The position numbers and the translations under genes are program-made. The notes under the pieces are model-generated. The model did not search any database and had not been told where the DNA came from. It saw only the letters and a list, made by a program, of their open reading frames with translations. Positions 11,827-22,881 of a DNA stretch of 64,000 bases are shown one piece after another. The stretch is from Amyloporia xantha (Eukaryota; Basidiomycota; Agaricomycetes; Polyporales; Adustoporiaceae): positions 1-64,000 of the forward strand of contig JAYKKR010000044.1 of NCBI GenBank assembly GCA_036971615.1. The letters run 5' to 3'. Each line of letters opens with the position of its first letter. The stretch's first letter is position 1.

Positions 11827-12589
11827 GTACATATTTGGCCGCCACGCCTTGCTCTGGACATTTTTCTTGTGCGCGTTCCTCTTCGTTTCTTCCCATATGT
11901 GCCCTAACGCCTCCCGGCTCTGCCAGTCCCAGCACCGCAATTCAAGAACAACACGCCGGCGTTGCGCGCCGCCAGCACTTGCGTTCGTGGCAAGCCTACA
12001 TGGAAGGGAGCGCAGAGCAACTCGGATCCACTTAGGATCCGAGCGTTCTTCGCGCAACTCAACGTCGAGCAAGCAGTCGGACACAACACGACCACCGTCA
12101 AGTCGGGTGTGGATATGAGTAGCAGCACATCTGAAGGTATGACGCCCCTGACCGTGCTCATTACCCGCCGTGAGTGCGAGACTGACAGGGGGCCTCGAGT
12201 GCGAACACGACAGGTGCGGCCCCCAAAGGCACGCCGTCTGAAGCCTGGCCTCGGTCTGTTTCGCCATCCAGCGAAAGTTCAAATCTCGAGCGGAGGATCT
12301 GTCGGACAGCCAGCACGCGGTCGGCCCAGAGCTGTTCGCAGGTGTGGACGTCATGGTGATGTATGTGCGCGCGGTGACGGAGTGCATGCTGACGGCCGTT
12401 CTGCGCACTGCAAACGAGGCGATCAGCCGTTGGATAGAGCAGCTGCAGCTGCGGTGAGTGACTTTTCTTTCCGTCATACAATCGTTTGCACACCACCAGC
12501 ATTCGCAGTCTGCAATGTCAGCACCAGTTTTTCCTTCAGTTATCCGGTTTGAGTAGGCATTGTCATGCACACTATAAGTACCTTCAATA
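11827..12589 (+). CDS. Possible multi-exon hypothetical gene
   Basis: Three stretches look coding: a frame around 11890-12033 (PPGSASPSTAIQEQHAGVAR and following), a Ser/Pro-rich frame around 12210-12345 (GTPSEAWPRSVSPSSESSN), and a helical frame around 12270-12453 (for example VTECMLTAVLRTANEAISRW). The last ends at a GTGAGT donor and resumes after CGCAG with LQCQHQFFLQLSGL, stopping near 12589. I could not find one set of upstream introns joining them in frame, so both start and exon structure are tentative. No domain is recognised. A long minus-strand frame over the same bases (12570-11725) appears to be its shadow. Confidence 0.3.
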
Positions 12590-13194
12590 GAGGCTTAATC
12601 TTACTTTAATGTATATAATGTTCTTACGGGCTGGAAAATAATATCGTTCTTTTATATCCCTATCCGTGTCTGGTGGCGTGCCTAAGAACAAACTGAATTG
12701 TGCCTGTGTGGGTCTGTCCACCGTCTTATTACGCCTTTATACAGCCTTAGGGCATCTGAAATAAGTATCCGAAATCTTAATTCAGCAGGTCCCATCTAGG
12801 TAAGACCTGCTCTACTTATGCCTTTGTGTCTGAAACGGCCTGAACCAGACGTCTCAGATCATTCAGACGACTCGACGATTTGCTGATGAAGTTGTTATTC
12901 ACTCAGAATGCAGGTCCCCCAATACACAAAAATTCTGTCTAAATGATCAGCCAACGGGAGCGTGGCTGCGAGCTGATTTGAAATAATTCCGAACCTCACA
13001 CTGCTTTTACCACCGATACACCGGTATTGCAAGCTAATAATGAATGTGGCGGTGCTCCATTACACGCGGTGACGGTTCGAGAATCAAAGTGGCGAAACTT
13101 GGTAACGGCGGGCCGCTAATTTTGCATACGTTCAAAAATAACATCGCGTCGAGAATCAGCTCGCATAGATGATCTCTGTGCCTGGCTCGTACGG
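12590..13194. other. Intergenic and upstream region of the repeat-peptide gene
   Basis: There is no supported gene. The 3' part is the proximal promoter of the gene at 13464. The minus frame 13312-13034 overlaps that promoter and is not credible as a gene. Confidence 0.5.
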
Positions 13195-13200
13195 TATAAA
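13195..13200 (+). promoter_or_regulatory. TATA box of the repeat-peptide gene
   Basis: TATAAA, in the context acggtataaaagctgc, lies 264 bp before the ATG at 13464. Between them is a strongly pyrimidine-rich stretch (about 13322-13450), as is usual in 5' leaders of highly expressed fungal genes. The transcription start is inferred, not seen. Confidence 0.55.
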
Positions 13201-13463
13201 AGCTGCAATCCAGCTGCCCATGAATCCCAGCTCCCAGCCTTTTTTCGAGCTCAAGACTTTCAAGCACAGGTGCTGGTTGGTCAGTGACATATCTCTCCTC
13301 ATCCACCAACACCCATTAATATAACATCTTTCGCCAGCCTTGCTTGCTTTTTCTTATTCACTCCTTACGATCTTTTCGAATTCGACTCCTTTCACGACCA
13401 TTTCTCCTATACTCTAACATATTTCGTTTACGAACCCCTCCACGCATTTTAACTATTATCACG

Positions 13464-14626
13464 ATGCGCTCTTCCATTGTTCTCCCCATCGTTTTCGCTG
13501 CCGTCTCCGTAGCTCCTGCCCTCGCCCGCCCGGTCGCAACGTACGTTCCAAATGATATCAACGATCGCATTTCAGATACTTGCTGCTTCCCTATCCTCCA
13601 GAACCACTGTGTCTGGCGATTCTGAGGCCATCAACTGGAAGAAAGTCGGGCACGTCGCGGAAGATGTTGCGTCCGGCCTCGGGACAGTTCTCAAGTTCCT
13701 CAAACGCGAGGACGAGCTTGTGGCTCACACTATTGCTGTCGCATCTACGGATGGCAGTGCTGCGATCAACTGGAAGGAAATAGGACATGATGCCGAGGAC
13801 GTCGTGTCGGGTCTTGGAACCGTCTTGAAGTTCCTCAAGCGCGAGGATCCCATGCTCGCGCGCGCCTTCGAGGACGAGCTTATGGCCCGTACTGCAGTTG
13901 TTCCCGCCGATGGTAGTGAGGCCATTAATTGGAAGAAGGTCGGACACGTCGCGGAAGATGTTGCTTCCGGGCTCGGCACCGTTCTCAAGTTCCTCAAGCG
14001 CGAGGACGAGTTGATGGCTCGCGCTGAGGCTCAGGCTGCAGGGGATGTTATAGGCAGTGACGCGATCAATTGGAAGAAGGTCGGACACGTCGCCGAGGAC
14101 GTCGCATCAGGTCTTGGGACCGTGTTGAAGTTCCTCAAACGCGAGGACCCTCTGCTCGCACGTGCATTCGAGGATGAGCTCATGGCTCGCGCCGTCTCTG
14201 CACCGGTAGATGGCAGCGAGGCTATCAACTGGAAGAAGGTTGGCCACGTCGCAGAGGATGTCGCTTCCCGGACTCGGGACGGTCCTCAAGTTCCTTAAAC
14301 GTGAGGACGAGCTCATGGCCCGCGCCGATGCGGCTGCAGCTACGGCTACAGGTAGTGAGGCAATCAACTGGAAGAAGGTGGGACACGTCGCGGAGGATGT
14401 CGCGTCCGATCTTGGCACCGTGCTCAAGTTCCTCAAGCGCGAGGACCCACTCCTTGCGCGCGCATTCGAGGACGAGCTGATGGCTCGTGCGGTTGTACCG
14501 GCGGACGGAAGCGAGGCTATCAACTGGAAGAAGGTAGGCCACGATGCGGAGGATGTCGCATCCGGCCTCGCAACTGTTTTGAAGTTCCTGCGCCGGGATG
14601 GGATGGGATTGGATGAACTTGACTAG
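13464..14626 (+). CDS. Secreted tandem-repeat precursor with KR/RR sites (KEP-like), one frame break
   Basis: Exon 1 (13464-13540) encodes a signal peptide, MRSSIVLPIVFAAVSVAPALA, with likely cleavage after ALA. A 61-bp intron (13541-13601) leads in frame to exon 2. Seven copies follow of a core that starts AINWKKVGHVAEDVASGLG and ends TVLKFLKR; the last has LRR. Spacing alternates between about 45-47 and 52-53 residues because every second copy carries an extra ARAFEDELMAR-type linker. Each core is cysteine-free, cationic and amphipathic and ends at a dibasic site, as expected of Kex2-processed repeat proteins (KEPs); released peptides would be secreted. In copy 5 a run of three C at 14267-14269, where the other copies have two, shifts the frame, and copies 5-7 continue in the next frame to the stop at 14626. 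This is either a sequencing error or a real truncating mutation. Function of the peptides is unknown. Confidence 0.8.
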
Positions 14627-15446
14627 ATTTGGATGTGGTGGGCACGGGACGCTTTGTGACGATTTTACGATGATTGTTAGCGTACTTCTTGTAGGGTAAT
14701 GGCTGTAGGATCGAACTTCTAAATGTGATTGCTCTGGCTGGGAGCTCAAAAATGTCTGGATGGAGGCTTTCTGAGTGAACTCTTATGAATTGTGGTTGTC
14801 GCCCCTGAAGTGCCACGCATATAGTGGTAGATGGGACACGGCTTCGAATGGAAATGAATAGCTGTACGACAGGTGTAATGGAAAGAGGATGGATGAATAG
14901 AAATTGATTTGCGTAACATTGCATACGGTCATAGACTTGAAAGGGAATGGTAGCGGGCGCTACCCACTGTTTAGAAGTTTGTTCATGGGCAGTGTCGAGT
15001 TTATACAGTTCACGGCATCCATATCACAAGAACTGCAAGTGGACAGCCAACAAACGAACATTTTGGTATACTTACCTATGCAATATGCTGCTCTACGCTC
15101 GCAATCTGACCGACCAGACGTTTAGGATGGGGATCATGCTCCGCATTCCCGTATTCTGTCAAGGCGCAGCAGTTGTATATACAGAAATGTGGGCCTTTCA
15201 AATGTTCCTCACGCTCTAACCACTTCCAGGGGAAAAGTGGGACCTTTCTGTCTGTTGGACTCTGATCTAGGTTGTTTCGCACAGCCGATTTCTCAGTACG
15301 CATTAAGTCGAAATGACGTCAATATTCACAAAGGAATAACTTACGAAACATTTTCACACTGATGTAGCCAAGGTAACAATACCAGTACTAGAGGATGAGG
15401 CTGTAGCTAATGTGCTCGACAGTCCGCTCGAGGAACTGGCAGCAAT
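14627..15446. other. Intergenic, nothing recognised
   Basis: This is the 3' flank of the repeat-peptide gene. Short frames on both strands (for example minus 14924-14520) are antisense shadows or chance. No repeats or RNA genes were seen. Confidence 0.5.
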
Positions 15447-16187
15447 TCAGGAATGCCCGAAATGGTGCACCACTGCCAGACTCCTCAGTAACTCCAGTAG
15501 CTCCCTATTCTCCGAGGCCATGGCAGAAAACCTCCCGCCGTCTACTTTGCCAATAAACGGCAAATAGCCAACCTCGCAGATAGTTCCGCCCTCCGGCAAC
15601 GTCCCGTCTTCGAAGTAGAAGTAGGCACGAAGGTGTTCCGCAGTGCACAGCGACGGCGCAGGAATGGGAAAGTGTCCGTACGAGTTTTGCATCAGAAGGC
15701 CAGAGCTGCGGTATCGCGCATGCACACGGCGTGCATCATCGAGTGAACAGACCGTATCGTACATCGACCGACGACGACAGGACCAGAATGGGGTGGGGGA
15801 CGTGCTCTCCGCCGTTAAGGGACCCGTGTACCGCCATTTCGGCCGAATGCGCCAATCGGCACATCTCAAGTACAGCATGCCCCAAATCGGCGCGGCGGAG
15901 GAAGAGATGTCGCTGACGTCGGTGAACCACTCGCGGTACCCCTCTGGTCAGTACGCGAGAGGCGGGCCGTCGCCGCATGTGATCGCGTAATATGCCTCGG
16001 TCTGCACAAGCCACGGCGGGACTGCTCCATCAATCCATATGCAGAAATGTACGCAAGGCGGATGATGGTTCTCCACCGCGCGGTTCTCCTCCCGGGGAGG
16101 CATTGCCGTTCGCCGGCTCGACAAACCAGGACAGTGTCGAGCGGACCGCTGAGCGTTGCCACGGGATTTCATCTGCAATGCGTGCAT
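15447..16187 (-). pseudogene. Broken alpha/beta hydrolase, TAP-like C-terminal part
   Basis: The downstream frame contains WGMLYLRCADWRIRPKWRYTGP, then ARRVHARYRSSGLLMQNSYGH and PAPSLCTAEHLRAYF...DGTLPEGGTIC. These are hallmarks of the C-terminal (TAP-like) part of secreted fungal alpha/beta hydrolases, where the conserved GH near the end supplies the catalytic histidine. Between the two blocks the matching sequence HPILVLSSSVDV lies in another frame, so two compensating shifts are needed; further upstream ITCGDGPPLAY is followed by an in-frame TGA before EWFTDVSDISSSAAPIWG. The N-terminal part with the nucleophile serine is absent. Upstream the sequence runs straight into the repeated F-box segment, so the gene was probably cut when that segment arrived or expanded. 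Confidence 0.75.
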
Positions 16188-16361
16188 GCTTTAAGTAATG
16201 CAGGGAGCTCGTGAACGGATTGACCTGATCGGTTGTCAAAGATCTGAAAAGAAAAACAGAGCGCGAGAGCGGAATGGCTGAGAAATGATCAGAAGTGGTA
16301 TGCAAATGCGGAGGGACTGCGAAACTAGAGGACCACGCCTCCCGGGACGCCTGGGGTATGT

Positions 16362-17722
16362 TTACGAAAGGGATTGTAGGGCACCAACCTCCTCGCTCGG
16401 TGTAGAAATCTGCGGGAGAGAAGGTGTGACCAGATCCCGGTCAACTTGCAATCTGGCAGGAATGGAATGCAAACTGTAAGTCGGCCAGATCAATGCTATG
16501 AGAATAGAAAACTCACCGCAAAATGTCTCTCTTACACAGCCGAGGCATATGGGACATCAACTGTGACCCCAATTCTCGTGCATGAGCTCCGTGTGCAAGA
16601 CCGGGAAAACCGTGCAAATCAACTGTAATGTCTTGAAGGTTTGAAAAGGTAGGCAGAGAAGATAGAGCATCGTCCAGTCGGGCACAGCAGTTCTGACCAA
16701 TTCTTGCCACAGCTGTATCCACTAGCGAGAACCAAGCTGGAAAGAAATGTATCTTCACTGTCTTGATGATACCGGATGTGACTTGAGAGAGACACCGAAA
16801 CAGCCAGTCATAGTTGGTACTTTCGTAGACATCGCGTAGATGCAGCTCGAGCATTTCAAGTCTTGAACAAGATCCAAGGCTCAGACAGGCTGTGTGAGGA
16901 ATCGAATCAGAGATGAACATTGTGCCATCAATAGAAAGATATGGACGCACAGCGTTCTGCGATCCGATCGGTTATGTGTCCCACACCGAAGCTCAAAATC
17001 AAGCTATTGAGTGATGCGCCCGCAGCGTCCACCAACGCCTGAGCACGTAAAGGAGGTTCAATTTGATGATACCGAAAATGCAGTTCATGCAAGCGGGAAA
17101 CGACACCAGCAACAAGCAAAAGATTCGCAATGTCAGAGACTCCACTGCCGTATAAGTACAATGATGATAGCCCTTCTGGCCACTTCGCAAGTGCCGGACG
17201 AGCAGCCCCATGCTCCAGGAAGGACAGATCGCGGCAGTGGAGCTGTTTGAGGTTTGGGAAACAGCAGATGAGCTGACGTAGCGTGGTGATTGTCGGGAAG
17301 CTGACATTGGAAAGGCTGAAGGTCGTGATGGTGGAGAAAGCGGAGAGATGGAGGAAGTCGAGTGGCGCCATGTCACAAGCACGCCATTCAGCATTTGTTA
17401 TCGACAGCTTCTGCACCCGCGTCCATCGGCCTGCTAGCATCGCAGCGAGGGTGCTCAGATACGGGATCGGCTTAGGTATGTCAAACATGCCGGAAAATCC
17501 AATCACAAACACAATCGATGGCCCTTTCCAAAGATTTCCAGTATACTGTGCGGCCTGCACAACACCGTGTCGACTGGAGAATGTCATCTCGCTGGGCAGG
17601 TTATGCCGGCTTCTAGGTTCCCACGACTTGCAGACCAGCATGCAGGTCACCAGAGTACTGTAGTCGCTTTCTAGGCAATCAATGATGGAGTCCCAAACCT
17701 CTGGAGGAAGGACTGGCATCAT
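16362..17722 (-). CDS. F-box protein with leucine-rich tail, copy A
   Basis: The protein starts at tandem ATGs (17722/17719) with an F-box, PVLPPEVWDSIIDCLESDYS, followed by VTCMLVCKSWEPRSR, then leucine-rich segments such as LSAFSTITTFSLSNVSFP and LRQLICCFPNLKQLHC. F-box proteins of this kind recruit substrates to SCF ubiquitin ligases. The C-terminal half (RPYLSIDGTMF to HMPRLCKRDILR)is in another frame, switching at about 16928-16950. A 43-bp intron (16516-16474, GTGAGT...ACAG) joins the last exon, ending LQSLS at 16362; that exon is conserved in copies B and C, which supports the model. A GTGAGT about 130 bp upstream of the ATG suggests a 5'-UTR intron. Whether the frame switch is an intron or an inherited lesion is unresolved. 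Confidence 0.65.
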
Positions 17723-19559
17723 GGCGACTGCCGATTTGACCGGTGGCGCGAGACCCGAGCGGACAGATGAGGACGAGCGAGGACCTACATGACCTCCATT
17801 GAAGTCGATCGAGCGATAGGTAAGCAGGTCGGACTCACGGTGGATAGCAGGCAGTCTTCGGAGTAAGTGCCCGTGGTTGTAACGTACTGCGCGGCGATCC
17901 TGAATCTGCGTGCGGAGATCGTTCGCTAGCAGTGGCAACAACGGCGGCGGAAGGTATGAACAAGTAAAGGCCGGTGCGTCTCAAAAGGAAACCGTAAGCT
18001 GGACAGAATATGTGGCGGGCAACCCTAGATGAGGGTGGAGGGTGAGATGTGGGCCGAGAATACGGTGCATGTACGATAGCCCTATGTATTAGTAGTATGC
18101 ACAGGATGTGCCACTTCGAGACGGCCTCGAGGCAAGAGGCGCACAGGGGCCGTCCGAGGGATGTGTACTCGTTGATCGGGCCTGTCAAGATATAGCCTCA
18201 GCGCTCAGTCTCCGCGACTCCGTGGTCGTCAATCAGGAGAGGCGCGGTATTGAATTCTGCATCCGCCATGCCCACGTAGCTGTGAAATGAGGGACGTCCA
18301 AGCATTAGCAGCGATGGGGGAGTCGAACGTTCTGGCATAAATGTCATAGGACGGTCGAGAGCGCGAATTTTGGTGATAAACCAGACCAAGCTCGGGCGCC
18401 ACTTCACCCAGGCTAAGACCGGACAAGCGTTCGAAGCTGCGTACCCTTCGAACGAGTCCCATCACAATGATCGGTCGTCCCCGGTAGAACTGTTGTTGCA
18501 TGTCCAACATTCAAAGCTTGTCGTATATGTCGCGAGGCACGGGAAGAATGGCAGTCAAATTAGCGACAGACATGAGAAAAGCGCAGAGCGACTACCGCGC
18601 GTGGCGATATGCGGGATGATGGGATTGGAATGCGAGTTAGCTCATGCAGACCGTCGGGCACTTCACGGTGGAGTGACCGCAGAAGGGAGTGCGCAGATCG
18701 TGAGTTGAGTGCTATGCGACAGACGTAGGCTTATGATCGGCCAGGTAGTGTGATCAGAGTGACGCATGAACAGGCAGAGCTAAGAGTACGAGTTTGGGTT
18801 CGATTAAAAAAGAATAGACTGCATAAGTCGCTTCATGTACGACATGACATGGGGACACCAAGTTGAGTGGGGGAGAAACAGCACGTCTGTGTATCGCAAT
18901 CTCCTGGCCTCTGGAGGATTATCTTAAGTCCCGGGCAATGGAATATCACAACAAGGAGGCTCCACAAATCATGACAAGAGGTAATCCTGAATATGTAAGG
19001 CTAGTTCGAGAACATAGATGGTTTCACCATGCGACGGCTATTTCAAAGCTGTAGATATGACCAACCGACAGGCTGGTCTAGCAGTAGTTGTGCTATGGCG
19101 CAGACGGCCGCAGGCAAGAGTTGAAGAGCGATACCCCAATTGTGAAAGCCAGATAGACTGACGGCAGCATAGGTAATCTAGAGCGGTAGTCTATATGAGC
19201 GAATACGAGCGAGCTTGAGAGCTAGCGCCGCGGCAGGAGAGATGGCAGATAGAACGGCGGTGTCGGGTTTGCAAGACGCGAGAACGGTAAAACGATTCAG
19301 GTCCAAGTCCGAGGCGTGCATACGAGCCAGGGATGATGAAGCTGACGAGTCGGAAGACTTACAGTGTTATGAGGGGCTGGGCGGGAGTGACCAGTGGCGT
19401 CGGCCAACGCCCACGACGACCGACGCACGTCGGCGGGGCACGTGATCCCCGATCGCCCAACATTGAATATCAAGTTCTCTTTTTCCTTTTCCGCGGCAGG
19501 CTTTCGCCAACATGCGCCTGAATTGAGATATCCTCTGCCTGTTCCGGGTCATACAAGTC
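17723..19559. other. 5' flank of F-box copy A, with no intact gene
   Basis: This part of the repeated segment holds a CG-rich promoter region and a degenerate stretch. Minus frames at 18510-18229 and 18407-18198 share the residue pattern NTAP..IDDHGVA with a frame near 23600 in copy B, so an old gene may have been duplicated and lost along with the F-box gene. I cannot name it. Confidence 0.4.
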
Positions 19560-21505
19560 ACTAGTCAGCACCACTGCCCTTACACACAGCAAACCTACCT
19601 CGACTCCGTCTGACATTTGCTCCCTGCCTTACTGAGCCCCCTCCTGCGTCTTTGTCAACAATATGCGACTCTCGCGTTTGCAGTGTCGTGCGTCCTAGTC
19701 GTCCGACAAAGACTAATTCTACCCACGTGCACGGTCATTGTACTCGTACTCGAACGAGGCCTGCTCCATCATACACTCTGCTGGGACCACAAGGGCAGCT
19801 CGTTCAACGTTGTCACACCGAACGCTGCGAAGCCGTCCACTTCCTTTAGTCTAACGGGGATCGTTACCATCTCCTCATCCCCTTGCTGGTACGTTGTCCC
19901 AGGCTTAGGATCTGTACAGCCCACCATACAACCATCCCATTCACTCGCACGTACGTCTACTCTTTCGGGCATATGATCATTGATATAGCACACATGACGA
20001 ACGCCCCGAAGGAGGGCCGCTCTTCCAGAAGACATTACATTCGGAAAGAGCACACTGTGATTATACACACACCGTAGTCACTGTGTTGTATCCGACATCA
20101 CTGGGCTCAATGTAAGATAGATCAGTAACAAGACTCAGGTGCTCTGCGTTCCAAGTTGCACCCACAGTATATGTCTTGATCTCGGTGAGAGTTTACTCCT
20201 GCCGTCATATCCCCACTCCTCAAGTTTTCAAACACTACGATCTATAGCAGAGGAAGACTCGCACGAGAGCCTGGGTTTCCCTACACGATCTGCCATATTT
20301 CCATATGAGCAGCTCAGTTCGCGTTCCTCATCGTGTTTGTCGTCCGCCAGATCAGCGACTCCGGAGTCCGGGGATCGCGCGCACTCATCTTGATGGTTAC
20401 CTACGCTCTACTCTGCTATTCCCTGGCACAGCGCGCTTTCGCCACCGGAGCGCTGCATCCGATCCAGACCCTGACATTCTAGCATCCTTCCATATCCATC
20501 GCTGTTGCGCCTCCCATATGATTGCTCAATTCGCCTGTCTCGATGACGAGAAATGGACCTCCTAGTAGCTGCCTTCATTGCTGCTAGATTACGAGCATTA
20601 GATCCGTCAGCCGTCCACTAGGCCGCTCCTTGTCGCAGACTATTTTGTAGTATCCCTGCAATTGCTTATTACCGTATCTCTTGCCGTCTCTGGTGACCGT
20701 CTGTTCTGCAAGAGCTGCCAGCTTCGTATCGGTCGCGGCCTGCTTGCGTATTTCTGACGTGCTGACATCGGACATTCCTTTAAGGATCTTTCGGATCAGG
20801 GCTTGCAGGGCTCTAGGCAGGACAGACACGAATTCCATGAAATGACTCGTAGCAGCGAGTCTGCGCATACATATCTCCACTCGTCGAGTAAAAATTGTGA
20901 TATACATACATTCCGAATCGGACAGTGTATCGTACTTGTACAGAATGGAGAATTACCGATGGTCGAACGCAAAACAGAAGATTTTGGAAGACAGAAATCA
21001 TGTCAGAAGTGACTGGACACCCGAATAGATACTTGTAGAACGAGTCTCGCTGGGAACGGAGCTTTATAATTTACAGAAGAACTGCCCAATGATGAGAATA
21101 GATCAACGAGAAACAAAACATACGGAGTGAGTAAAAGTGCACAAGACAACAAGTTCCATTCATAGAAAAGCGGGAAAGGAGGACGATGGCCGTCGCGATC
21201 TCGACACAGTTTCCCTACTGGAGGACTATCGCCGTTCGCTAGCTCGACGAGCATGGACGGTGTCGTGAAGCTTTGGTGAGCATTGTCACGTCATTCCATC
21301 TGGAATGCGCGCATGCTTTAGTTGGAAGTGACGCAGGAAGCTTGTGAACGGATCCGGATCGGACTGATCGGCCGTCGAAGACGTGAAGTGAAAAGAAAAA
21401 CAGAGCGCGATGGCGGAACGGTTGAGAAACGAAGCGATCGGAAATGATGTGCGGGGACTCCGAGTGGATCAACCAGAGGATCACCCCTCCAGGTCTGGGG
21501 TATGA
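19560..21505. repeat. 3'-flank block of F-box copy B, with degenerate gene traces
   Basis: The sequence from 19560 to about 21010 matches 26330-27880 at a divergent level. Minus frames in both copies (20068-19769 and 26922-26596) share TDPKP.TYQQ and related residues, so this looks like a duplicated, decaying gene. A further minus frame, 20907-20584 (SEIRKQAATDTKLAALAEQ, then a basic segment), is open only in this copy. No family is recognised. Confidence 0.4.
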
Positions 21506-22881
21506 TTACGAAACGGATTGTAGAGAATCGAGCTCCTCGTTCGGTGTAGAAATGTGCGGGATAGAAGGTGTGATCGGAACCCCGTCGATTGTCAGCCTGG
21601 CAGGGATGGAATGCAAACTGTAAATCAGCCAGATCAACACTGTGAGGATTGAAAACGCACCCCAAAATGCCTCGCTCGCGCAGCCGAGGCATGTGGGACG
21701 TCACCTGCGGCCACAATTCCCGTGCCCGAGCTTCGTGTATAGGACTATACCGAAAGTCCAAATTAAGTATAACCTCTTGAAGGTTTGAAAAAGTAGGGAG
21801 AGAAGACAGAACGTCATCCAGCCGGGCACAGCAGTCTGATCCAATTCTGGCCACGGTCGTATCCGCCGGTGAGGCATATTTCATCAAGAAGGAAATCCCC
21901 ACTCTCTTGATGGTATCGGATGTGACTTGAGAGAGACACTGAAATAGCGAGTCGTAGTTAGTACTTTCGCAGGCGTTGTATCGAATCAGGCCGAGCTCTT
22001 GAAGTCTTGAACTAGGAACAAGGCTGAGAAAGACTGCATGAGGAAGTAAATCAGGGATCAACATCGTTCCGTCAATAGAAGGATAGGGACGCACAGCGTT
22101 CTGCCCCTTCAGCAATCTGATCGTTTACGTGTTCCATATCAAAGTACAAACCCAATGTATTCAGTGATGTGCCCGCAGCATCCACCAATGCCTGTGCATG
22201 TACGGGAGGTTCAATATGATAATACTCCAAATGCAGTCGATGCAAGCGGGGAACGACACCAGCAGCGAGCAAGAGGTTCGCAATGCCAGGGATTGAGGCC
22301 CCACTGCCGAACAGTCCCAACGACGATATCCCCTCTGGCCACTTCGCAAATGCCGGAGGAGCAGCCCCATGCTCCGGGAAGGACAGATTCCAGCAGTCGA
22401 GCTGTTTGAGATTTGGGAAACAGCAGATGAGCCGACGTAGCGTGGTGATCGACGGGAAGCTGATATGAAAGAGCCTGAGGTGTGTGATTGTAGAGAAGGC
22501 CGAGAGATAGAGGAAGATCATGATGCGTGGTGCCATGTCACAAGCACGCCATTCAGCATCCATTATCTGCAGCTCATTCACCCGCGTCCATCGGCCTGCT
22601 AGCATCATGGCAAACATATTCAAATGAGGGATCGGCTTATTGCCACCAATTGTGCCGCCATTTACAGACACACTCGATGGCCCCTTCCACAGATTTCGAA
22701 AATCCTGTGCGGCCTGCACAACGTCCTCTCGATTGTGGAAGGTCATCTCGCTGGGCAGGTTACGCCGGCTTCTGGGTCCCCACGACTTGCAGACCAGCAT
22801 GCAGGTCACCAGCGTACTGTAGTCGTTCTCTAGGCAATCAATGATGGAGTCCCAAACCTCTGGAGGAAGGATTGGCATCAT
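21506..22881 (-). CDS. F-box protein with leucine-rich tail, copy B
   Basis: It starts at 22881 with MMPILPPEVWDSIIDCLEND and VTCMLVCKSWGPRSRRN, and has the same leucine-rich series as copy A (ITHLRLFHISFPSITTLRRL and following). The frame switches at about 22072-22115 to RPYPSIDGTMLIPDLLPHA, exactly where copies A and C switch. The terminal 43-bp intron (21660-21618, donor GTGCGT) leads to a short exon ending LQSVS at 21506. If that intron is ignored, an accidental frame runs on to 21318. Sharing the final exon with A and C argues for purifying selection at least until the duplications. Confidence 0.65.

Noticed and set aside
11725..12570. Minus-strand open frame of 281 codons
   Set aside because: There is no domain, a Cys/Arg-rich unnatural composition, and the opposite strand has better coding features and splice sites.
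13591..14749. Long minus-strand frames over the repeat-peptide gene
   Set aside because: They are periodic shadows of the plus-strand repeats and carry no signal of their own.
18790..18805. ggttcgatt as a possible tRNA B box
   Set aside because: No A box at the right distance and no cloverleaf could be drawn.
21318..21505. Extension of F-box copy B to 21318
   Set aside because: It ignores the 43-bp intron conserved in all three copies; the extended tail is absent from copies A and C.
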